Shown: positions 1-5,209 of the stretch, in pieces
How positions within the stretch are numbered: the stretch's first letter is position 1
How the letters are laid out: every line of letters starts with the position of its first letter
Source of the DNA: Pseudomonadota bacterium
Lineage (GTDB): Bacteria; Pseudomonadota; Alphaproteobacteria; Caulobacterales; Caulobacteraceae
Length of the DNA stretch: 6,117 bases
NCBI GenBank assembly: GCA_023445955.1
Contig: JAEXJH010000109.1
Coordinates: forward strand, 1-6,117
Direction: 5' to 3'
Made by a program: the position numbers and the translations under genes
Notes under the pieces: generated by a model
The model's input: only the letters and a program-made list of their open reading frames with translations
Told to the model about the DNA's origin: nothing
Databases searched by the model: none

Positions 1-33
1 GCGCTCGCCTTAGATCGACTTGGCTATGTTCGA

Positions 34-3000
34 TTAGAACGAGTAGCGGGCGCCGTGGTAGAAGCGGCGGGGGGTGTTCCAAGCGTTCGCTTGGCCGAAG
101 GCATAGATGCCGTCGCCCGAGATCAGCTTTTGAACGCCGGTCGCCGATTGCTTGTTCAGGATGTTGAAGGCGTCGACGAAGAACTCGACCTTGCCACCCA
201 GACCCGGAACTTCGTGGTCGTACTTCAGGCGCATGTCGAACGTGTAGTACGACGGGTTCTTCTCGCTGCCGACCTTGCCCGCTTGGGTGTAGGTCTCGCG
301 GACGCCACCGTAGTAGTAGGCGGCGTCTTGCGGCGCGAAGTAGCGGCTGCTGACCGGCGAGGCCGGCGTGAACAGCGAGCCGCTGTTCCAGTTGAACACG
401 CCCGAGATTTGCAGACCGAAGTCGAAATCGTAAGCGCCGTAGGCCTTGAACTGGTGCTCGATGTTACCAGCTTGCGGGCCCCACATGTTCGGCGCGCGCG
501 GATCCACGGCGATCCAGTCGCCTTGGAAGTCGGCGTTGCCGTCCGAGTTCGAGTTACCCTTCGCCCAGTTACGGGTGTAGGACATCTGGCCGAACCAGTT
601 GGTGGTCTTGAACTTCGTGACCGTCAGTTCGAAGCCCGTGTACTCACGCTTGCCGCCGGCCAGGGTGCCGAGGACGTAGTTCGCGTTCGGCTTCGACGAG
701 AAGCCGAAGTACGAGTACGGCAGGTAGAACAGGGTGCCCGGCGAAGCCGCGCCAGCCGCGCCGCAGGTGGCGACGGTGCAGGTCGGATCCGAGTAGATCG
801 CCAGATCGTAGTCTTCGAAGATGTCGTTGGTGACGCGGTGCGTCAGCGACGTCGAGACGTTGATCGACGAACCGAAGGTGGTCGAGCCACCGACCATGAA
901 CTCGTCGGTGTACGGGGTCTTGGTGTTCGGACCGAACACCGAGTCCGGCGTCACGGCGCCACCGCGGGTACGGAAGGTCAGCCACTGGTTGCCCAGGTAG
1001 ATCTGCTCTTCGGTGACCGGGCCGCTCAGGTTACCGGCGAAGTTGGCCATGTCCGAGCGGATCGGGTCGTAGTAGCGGCCGTAGAACGCGTAGACCTTGC
1101 TGCGGCCGTTGCCGGTCAGATCGTAGACGACGTTGACACGCGGGGCCAGCTTCCAGTCGAACGTGAACAGCTTGTCGCCCGAGGAGCTGTAGTGGCTCCA
1201 CTTTTCGGCGCGAACGCCGGCGGCGATCGTCAGCTGGTTCAGGGTCCAGCTGTCTTGCAGGTAGGCGGTCTCGCCCTCGCTCTTGATCGCGTACGGAGAG
1301 TCAACCGTGCGCAGGGCGCGGTAGGCGTTCACGTTGCCGTAGGGGTTACCCGCGGTCGAGGTGAAGCGGTAGGCGTTGACTTCGGCGGTCGAGATCGTGC
1401 CGTCACCGTTGGTGTCGAGCAGCGTGCGGAACTGAGCGGCGTTCGGGCTGGCGACAGCCGCGGCGATGATGCGCGGGATGTCGGTCGAAGCGAACGGACG
1501 CGCGGTCCAAGCGGTCGCGGTCGGGTTAGCCGTGGTGTAGTCGAGGAACGTAGCGCCGCTGTTGGCCAGGGCGATCGATTGATACTGGGCGTTGCCCGGG
1601 ATCGTCGCATTGCTCTTGTAGATGTGCTTCGAGGTCGTGTAGCCGCCCTTGAAGGTGTGGCTGCCGAAGTCGGTGTCGAGGTAGTACTCGAGCTTCGCGC
1701 CGTACTCTTCGGCGTTACGGAACGACTGCGAGTTCGAGCCGAAGCCGCCCAGCTGACGCTGGTCGATGGTCGAGCCCGGACCACGGAAGGTCACGTTGTC
1801 GCGAACCGTCTGGTTGGCCGCCAGGTTGGTCAGCTCAGCCTTGTGGTTGTAGTAGTAGGCGTTGATCGACAGGTTGTCCCAGGTGTGGGTGTAGTCGATC
1901 TTGTAGTTGTCGCCGCCCGTGCGCGAAGCCACGTCGCGGATGTTGATGACCGCCGAGTTCGACGAACCGCTGGTGGTGCGCGGGTCGTTGAAGAACGTGC
2001 CCGTCAGACGGTCGTTGTCGGTGATCTGCCAGGTGGCCTTGAAGAAGGCGTACTTGCTGTCGTCCGTGACGCTACGACGAACCGCGCCGGTGACCGGATC
2101 CAGCACTTCGTCCGAACGGTGCTTCTTCTGGTACGAACCGAAGACCCAGAGCTTGTCCTTGATGATCGGACCGCCGAGGGTGAACGCGGTGTCGTAGGTC
2201 TTGAAGCCGCCCGAGGTCGAGTGCTTGTCCTTGGAGACGAGGCTGTCGTTCTGCAGGTAGTAGTTGACCGAGCCGTGCCACTCGTTCGAACCCGACTTGG
2301 TGACGACGCGCGAAATCAGGCCCGAACCGCCTTCGTATTCAGCGGGAACGCCGCCGACGATGACTTGTTGTTCCTGGATGATTTCCGAGTTGATGTTGCC
2401 GCCGGCGAGGCCCGACGACGGGTCGGTGACGTTGACGCCGTCCAGGTAGTAGACGTTGTCGGTCGAGGAGCCGATGGCGCCGCCGACGTCCGAATAGTTG
2501 ACGCCCGAACGCGACGACGGGTTGCCGCCCGACGAGGGCTTCACGCCCGGAACCAGCTGCAGGTAGGCCTGGTAGTTACGGCCGGTCGGCAGCGACTCCA
2601 CGGTCTGCAGGGTCAGGGTGGTCGACACGGTGGCCGAGGTCACGTCGACGGCGGCCAGCGAACGGCCGGTGATGACGACTTCTTCGATCGTGTTGCCTTG
2701 AGCGGCCAGGGCGTAACCGACCGACAGGTCCTTGCCCGAAACGACGGCGACGTTGTTGGCGCTGAAGTCGTTGTAGCCGGTCGAGGTCACGGTGACGGTG
2801 TAGTTGGTGGCCGGGTCGAGGCCGCCGACGCGCAGCTTGCCTTCGGCGTCGGTGACGCCGGTGCGCGGCTGGATGCTGTCCGGCGACTTGATCAGGACCG
2901 TGGCGCCCGAGAGGGGCTGGCCATTCGGACCGGTGACCGTGACGCGCAGGGCGCCGGCCGACGACTGGGCCATGGCGACCCCGGCGACGCAGACGCTGAG

Positions 3001-3072
3001 CGCAATGCCGAGCGCGGCGCGGCTCACGCCCTTAGCGAGGCGCGCGCGAGCGCTACCCTTGTTGAATTCCAT
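34..3072 (-). CDS. Oar-like TonB-dependent outer-membrane receptor
   Basis: An outer-membrane beta-barrel receptor expected to move a ligand into the periplasm with TonB-ExbB-ExbD energy; the ligand cannot be read from sequence. Numbered from the ATG at 3072 (1012 aa): a signal peptide at 1-35, with arginines/lysine then a hydrophobic core ending AMA before QSS; a carboxypeptidase-regulatory-like beta-sandwich at about 40-124; a TonB-box-like EEVVITG at 130-136; a plug at about 142-259 containing YYLDGVNVTD and the Oar-type stretch AEYEGGSG followed by VVTKSGSNEWHGS; then a barrel ending in RYSF, with the C-terminal Phe typical of BAM substrates. The barrel region holds an EF-hand-like loop (553-564) and a CTVATC pair (C765, C770), apparently the only cysteines of the mature protein. 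An in-frame TTG at 3081 would add three residues, but it lies only 2 nt after the AGAGGGG Shine-Dalgarno; the ATG lies 11 nt after it and fits better. Length and architecture are normal for the Oar/CirA-like group. The gene is monocistronic as far as can be seen, and divergent from the DUF442 gene. Confidence 0.95.
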   Translation of the reverse strand: MEFNKGSARARLAKGVSRAALGIALSVCVAGVAMAQSSAGALRVTVTGPNGQPLSGATVLIKSPDSIQPRTGVTDAEGKLRVGGLDPATNYTVTVTSTGYNDFSANNVAVVSGKDLSVGYALAAQGNTIEEVVITGRSLAAVDVTSATVSTTLTLQTVESLPTGRNYQAYLQLVPGVKPSSGGNPSSRSGVNYSDVGGAIGSSTDNVYYLDGVNVTDPSSGLAGGNINSEIIQEQQVIVGGVPAEYEGGSGLISRVVTKSGSNEWHGSVNYYLQNDSLVSKDKHSTSGGFKTYDTAFTLGGPIIKDKLWVFGSYQKKHRSDEVLDPVTGAVRRSVTDDSKYAFFKATWQITDNDRLTGTFFNDPRTTSGSSNSAVINIRDVASRTGGDNYKIDYTHTWDNLSINAYYYNHKAELTNLAANQTVRDNVTFRGPGSTIDQRQLGGFGSNSQSFRNAEEYGAKLEYYLDTDFGSHTFKGGYTTSKHIYKSNATIPGNAQYQSIALANSGATFLDYTTANPTATAWTARPFASTDIPRIIAAAVASPNAAQFRTLLDTNGDGTISTAEVNAYRFTSTAGNPYGNVNAYRALRTVDSPYAIKSEGETAYLQDSWTLNQLTIAAGVRAEKWSHYSSSGDKLFTFDWKLAPRVNVVYDLTGNGRSKVYAFYGRYYDPIRSDMANFAGNLSGPVTEEQIYLGNQWLTFRTRGGAVTPDSVFGPNTKTPYTDEFMVGGSTTFGSSINVSTSLTHRVTNDIFEDYDLAIYSDPTCTVATCGAAGAASPGTLFYLPYSYFGFSSKPNANYVLGTLAGGKREYTGFELTVTKFKTTNWFGQMSYTRNWAKGNSNSDGNADFQGDWIAVDPRAPNMWGPQAGNIEHQFKAYGAYDFDFGLQISGVFNWNSGSLFTPASPVSSRYFAPQDAAYYYGGVRETYTQAGKVGSEKNPSYYTFDMRLKYDHEVPGLGGKVEFFVDAFNILNKQSATGVQKLISGDGIYAFGQANAWNTPRRFYHGARYSF
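1381..1416 (-). other. EF-hand-like calcium-binding loop inside the receptor
   Basis: Residues 553-564 of the receptor read DTNGDGTISTAE, a full match to the 12-residue EF-hand loop: Asp at 1, Asn at 3, Asp at 5, Gly at 6, Ile at 8, Ser at 9 and Glu at 12. The preceding stretch (ASPNAAQFRTLL) and the following one (VNAYRF) could be the entering and exiting helices. It lies in a long insertion between barrel strands, so it probably faces the outside of the cell. Calcium binding is inferred from the motif only. Confidence 0.7.
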
Positions 3073-3081
3073 GCTCTTCAA

Positions 3082-3176
3082 ATCCCCTCTGAGCGTGGCG
3101 CGGGCGGCAAGTCGGACAGAACCCCTCTAGAAACTTTGTCCGACCTGGAGCGGAAAAACCGCCGAACGGCGCCACG
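3082..3176 (-). promoter_or_regulatory. Candidate structured 5' leader of the receptor mRNA, including its RBS
   Basis: On the minus strand this stretch can fold into a branched structure. An outer 8-bp perfect stem pairs 3169-3176 with 3094-3101 (GCGCCACG/CGTGGCGC on the plus strand). It encloses an 8-bp perfect stem, 3137-3144 with 3111-3118 (TGTCCGAC/GTCGGACA), and a 4-bp stem, 3159-3162 with 3150-3153, whose loop is five U. The outer stem ends 3 nt before the Shine-Dalgarno AGAGGGG (3084-3090). The same heptamer occurs in the loop of the second stem (3122-3128). The layout resembles a translation-controlling leader, but I recognise no known riboswitch consensus and the stems may be chance in GC-rich DNA. 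Confidence 0.35.
3084..3090 (-). promoter_or_regulatory. Ribosome-binding site deciding the receptor start
   Basis: The minus strand reads AGAGGGG here. It stands 11 nt before ATG 3072 and only 2 nt before TTG 3081. The TTG spacing is too short for normal initiation, so this site supports the ATG and a 1012-residue protein. Confidence 0.6.
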
Positions 3177-3219
3177 AGATCACTGGTGTCCCGGAAAACA
3201 TTTCTCCGGTTGGACGGAC

Positions 3220-3247
3220 GTTAGGGGGCCGCGCCGCTGAGGGTCAA
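3220..3247 (-). promoter_or_regulatory. Candidate housekeeping promoter of the receptor gene
   Basis: The minus strand has TTGACC (3247-3242) as a -35, a 16-nt spacer, and CCTAAC (3225-3220) as a weak -10 with partial fit to alphaproteobacterial TANAWC-like elements. Transcription would start near 3213, giving a leader of about 140 nt that contains the foldable region. This is motif reading only. Confidence 0.3.
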
Positions 3248-3269
3248 TTGTCATTGCAAAATTGTAATT
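3246..3269. repeat. Short tandem motif, possible operator
   Basis: AATTGTCATT (3246-3255) and AATTGTAATT (3260-3269) match at 9 of 10 positions with a 14-bp period. They lie directly upstream of the candidate receptor -35 (3242-3247), where an activator or repressor could bind. A related TTGTAAT recurs at 3335-3341. Confidence 0.3.
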
Positions 3270-3342
3270 CACATCAGCTGATCCTGTCGCAAAATCGCCA
3301 CAGGGTCGCCGCTTTTCCGGAGACCGGTGCTCAGTTGTAATA

Positions 3343-3354
3343 CTGAAGCTTCAG
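3343..3354. repeat. 12-bp perfect palindrome, possible operator
   Basis: CTGAAGCTTCAG is a perfect palindrome. It overlaps a second inverted repeat, TCAGT-N6-ACTGA (3331-3346), so TCAG/CTGA half-sites occur three times in 24 bp. Clustered half-sites midway between divergent promoters suggest a regulator-binding site. No protein can be assigned. Confidence 0.35.
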
Positions 3355-3390
3355 AAGCCCGCGCAAAATCTTCGCCAGGCTTTTGTTTTC

Positions 3391-3411
3391 TCGAGGTTAT
3401 TTCAACCTCGA
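3391..3411. repeat. 8-bp inverted repeat with 5-bp spacer
   Basis: TCGAGGTT and AACCTCGA are exact reverse complements separated by ATTTC. No T-run follows the stem on either strand, so it does not look like an intrinsic terminator. It lies about 60 bp upstream of the candidate DUF442 -35, and a dimeric regulator operator is the likelier reading. Confidence 0.35.
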
Positions 3412-3473
3412 AGAACATGGTTCGAGCCGTTATCGTTTCGAAGAAAATCGAGCGAGAAAATTACGGGTCGCGA

Positions 3474-3504
3474 TTGACAGACACAAAATCATGCCCGGAA
3501 TAAC
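3474..3504 (+). promoter_or_regulatory. Candidate promoter of the DUF442 gene
   Basis: A consensus -35 TTGACA (3474-3479) is followed after 19 nt by AATAAC (3499-3504), a fair match to TANAWC-like -10 elements. The spacer is longer than usual, which lowers confidence. Transcription would start about 170 nt before ATG 3679. Confidence 0.3.
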
Positions 3505-3678
3505 ATAGTTCGACACAAATCCGTTTCGCTTCTTTGCGCGTTAGCGACACATTTTCTTCACTATTGCCGTCGCGATGCGCACCTTGAGCGTCAGCTCTGA
3601 CCATTGCCTAGGCGCCCGCAGCCCGTGAAGATGTCGGCGCGCAGAGCCTGTCGCGCGCTATTGAGCCCCAAAGAACCG

Positions 3679-4086
3679 ATGAGTGAATTTCGACGCGTCA
3701 CCGACTCCCTTACGGTCAGCCCGCAGGTGTCCGAGGCCGACATGACCCGGGCCGCGGCCGAGGGATTCGTTCTGGTGATCAACAATCGCCCCGACGGCGA
3801 GGACCCCAGCCAGCCCTCCAGCGCCACGATCGAGGCGGCGGCGCGCGCGGCGGGGATGGATTATCTGCACGTGCCGGTGCGCGGCGGACCGACCCAGGAG
3901 CAGGTGGATGCTGTTCGCGCCGCGACGGAAGCCGCAAGCGGACCGGTGCTGGCCTTCTGTCGCTCGGGCACCCGCTCGATCGTCACCTGGTCGATCGGCC
4001 AGGCGCTGGCGGGCGAGGATCGCGAGACCCTGGTCAACCAGGGCCGTGAAGCCGGCTACGACCTGTCGGGCGTGCTGCCGGCTTGA
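3679..4086 (+). CDS. DUF442 / TIGR01244 family protein (rhodanese/phosphatase-like)
   Basis: A 135-residue cytosolic protein of the DUF442 family, which has a dual-specificity-phosphatase-like fold and is usually called a TIGR01244 sulfurtransferase or phosphatase. Visible hallmarks are the N-terminal FRRVTDSLTVSPQV (4-17), VINNRPDGE (33-41), HVPVRGG (64-70) and the active-site loop CRSGTRS with nucleophile C94. The loop is C-X4-R, the rhodanese-type length, rather than the C-X5-R of tyrosine phosphatases, so sulfur transfer is the better guess; the substrate is unknown. ATG 3679 is chosen because family members begin just before the FRR-TD motif. The Shine-Dalgarno here is weak (AAAGAA). Upstream in-frame TTG 3604 and ATG 3631 would add a basic tail with no family match. 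The gene converges on the small lipoprotein gene, with 5 bp between stop codons. In fused homologues DUF442 is joined to a metallo-beta-lactamase fold acting on persulfides; here the two are separate genes. Confidence 0.88.
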   Translation: MSEFRRVTDSLTVSPQVSEADMTRAAAEGFVLVINNRPDGEDPSQPSSATIEAAARAAGMDYLHVPVRGGPTQEQVDAVRAATEAASGPVLAFCRSGTRSIVTWSIGQALAGEDRETLVNQGREAGYDLSGVLPA

Positions 4087-4091
4087 GGTCC

Positions 4092-4238
4092 CTAATAGGC
4101 GGCCGACTCGCGAGCCGCCATCGGCGTCGGTTCGGGCTGGCAGCTGGCCAGCGCGAACTGCGCCACGATGATACACACGATGGCGAAGGCCGCGCGCTGG
4201 AGCCGTTTTGAGACAAAAATCGCCGCGTCCGCCGTCAT
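4092..4238 (-). CDS. Very small putative lipoprotein (48 aa)
   Basis: A 48-residue protein of unknown function. Its N-terminus has a basic stretch (KRLQR, 11-15), a hydrophobic core (16-29), and the lipobox LASC with the lipid-modified cysteine at C33, the classical signal-peptidase II pattern. The mature peptide would be only 16 residues, starting CQPEPTP and ending ESAAY. The start is well supported: GGAGGG on the minus strand ends 7 nt before ATG 4238. The frame is open further upstream to 4406, but that part overlaps the MBL gene and lacks such a site. The gene lacks the CG-KGPL motif of LptM, so it is not that lipoprotein. It diverges from the MBL gene with 67 bp between starts. Residue +2 is Gln, not Asp, which in the enterobacterial sorting rule would favour the outer membrane; whether this holds here is unknown. 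A short peptide with a single membrane anchor is the alternative reading. Confidence 0.6.
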   Translation of the reverse strand: MTADAAIFVSKRLQRAAFAIVCIIVAQFALASCQPEPTPMAARESAAY

Positions 4239-4305
4239 GGCCGGTCCCTCCAGGGTTACTGAAGGCTTAAAGCGCAAGACCGGCGCCGCCGGATGGAGAG
4301 CCGAT

Positions 4306-5196
4306 ATGATCCCCTTCGTCCGCGAGCTGGAATTCGAGTACGGCCGCTGCGACCCGGTCTCGCCGCTGATCCGGCGGGTGATCGCCCGCAATCCGGGGCC
4401 GTTCACCTATACCGGCACCGGCGTCTACATCGTCGGCCGGGGCGAGGTGGCGGTGATCGATCCCGGTCCGGATTTGGCCGAGCACTTCGAGGCCCTAAAG
4501 GCCGCCCTGGCCGGCGAGCGCGTGACCCATGTGCTGGTCACCCACCATCACCTGGACCACTCTCCTCTCGCCCATCCGCTGGCCGAAGCCTTCGGGGCCA
4601 AGGTCTACGGCCTGCCCGCCCCCGCCCCGCACGCCAGCGACGCCCCGGCCCTGGAGGAAGGCGGCGACGACCGCTTCCGCCCCGACGTGGTCCTGAGCGA
4701 CGGCGACGTGATCAGCGGCCCCGGCTGGACGCTGGAGGCGATCATGACCCCCGGCCACACCTCCAACCACGTCTGCTTCGCCCTGAAGGAAGAGAACGCC
4801 CTCTTCTGCGGCGACCACATCATGGGCTGGTCGACCACGGTGATCACCCCGCCCGACGGCGACATGGGCGACTACTTCGCCAGCCTGGCCAAGGTGCGGG
4901 CGCGCAACTTCGACGTCCTGTGGCCCACCCACGGCGCGCCGGTCCGCGAGGTCGCTCCGTTCATCGACGCCTATGTCGCCCATCGCCGGGCGCGGGAGGC
5001 GCAGATCATCGAGGCGCTGGGCGCAGGCTTCACGACGATCAAGGCGATGGTGCCCAGCCTCTACGCGGCGGTGGATCCCCGCCTACACCCGGCGGCGGCG
5101 CACTCGGTGTTCGCCCACATGATCCAACTGGTCCGCGAGGGGCGGGTGACGACGCCGGGAGAGGCGGGGCTGGACGCGGAGTACCGGCCGGGTTGA
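4306..5196 (+). CDS. LACTB2-like metallo-beta-lactamase-fold hydrolase
   Basis: A 296-residue cytosolic metal-dependent hydrolase. Metal ligands are visible in order: THHHLDH (H80, H82, D84, H85), PGHT (H151), CGD (D170) and THG (H209), so a two-metal site looks complete. The stretch CGDHIMGWSTTVI followed by a DY--SL motif is typical of the LACTB2 branch. Residues about 229-283 (REAQIIEAL to REGRV) match the small winged-helix tail of that branch. Animal LACTB2 is an endoribonuclease; activity of bacterial members is largely unassigned, so RNA or thioester hydrolysis are both guesses. ATG 4306 follows GGAGAG by 5 nt. The frame is open back to 4168, but the added 46 residues overlap the lipoprotein gene and do not resemble the family. 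The gene diverges from the lipoprotein gene and converges with the DUF1499 gene, 13 bp between stops. Confidence 0.9.
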   Translation: MIPFVRELEFEYGRCDPVSPLIRRVIARNPGPFTYTGTGVYIVGRGEVAVIDPGPDLAEHFEALKAALAGERVTHVLVTHHHLDHSPLAHPLAEAFGAKVYGLPAPAPHASDAPALEEGGDDRFRPDVVLSDGDVISGPGWTLEAIMTPGHTSNHVCFALKEENALFCGDHIMGWSTTVITPPDGDMGDYFASLAKVRARNFDVLWPTHGAPVREVAPFIDAYVAHRRAREAQIIEALGAGFTTIKAMVPSLYAAVDPRLHPAAAHSVFAHMIQLVREGRVTTPGEAGLDAEYRPG

Positions 5197-5209
5197 GACC
5201 CCCTGCGCC

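Larger units (their letters stand above)
3073..3678. other. Divergent intergenic regulatory region
   Basis: About 600 bp lie between the divergent receptor and DUF442 start codons. The middle (about 3240-3560) is visibly richer in A and T than the flanking genes. It contains candidate promoters for both directions, a foldable leader for the receptor mRNA, the palindromes at 3273-3282 and 3343-3354, an inverted repeat at 3391-3411, and a 10-bp motif repeated at 3246-3255 and 3260-3269. Variants of CGCAAAATC followed shortly by GCCA occur at about 3288-3300 and 3362-3377. I see no convincing gene here. An N-terminal extension of the DUF442 frame (from TTG 3604 or ATG 3631) is open but looks non-coding. 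Confidence 0.75.

Noticed and set aside
1..33. Terminator or gene end at the left edge
   Set aside because: Only 33 nt lie beyond the receptor stop; no complete hairpin or coding signal can be supported.
3073..3081. TTG at 3081 as the receptor start
   Set aside because: It sits only 2 nt after the AGAGGGG site, whereas the ATG at 3072 is 11 nt away and leaves a normal signal peptide.
55..3240. 1061-codon open frame on the plus strand opposite the receptor gene
   Set aside because: Its product is a low-complexity Val/Arg/Gly/Asp-rich string with no recognisable domain. It is the expected shadow of a GC-rich gene with biased third positions.
3082..3250. Cobalamin or TPP riboswitch
   Set aside because: I could not find the conserved B12-box or thi-box sequences in the leader.
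3391..3411. Intrinsic terminator
   Set aside because: The stem is good, but no T-run follows it on either strand and no gene ends nearby.
3658..4176. 172-codon minus-strand frame opposite the DUF442 gene
   Set aside because: It has no domain resemblance and is antisense to a clear family member.
4168..4305. Upstream extension of the MBL protein by 46 residues
   Set aside because: It overlaps the small lipoprotein gene, has no family resemblance, and the ATG at 4306 has a better-placed GGAGAG.
4306..5196. Persulfide dioxygenase (ETHE1/Blh type)
   Set aside because: The CGDHIMGWSTTVI stretch and the C-terminal winged-helix tail point to the LACTB2 branch.
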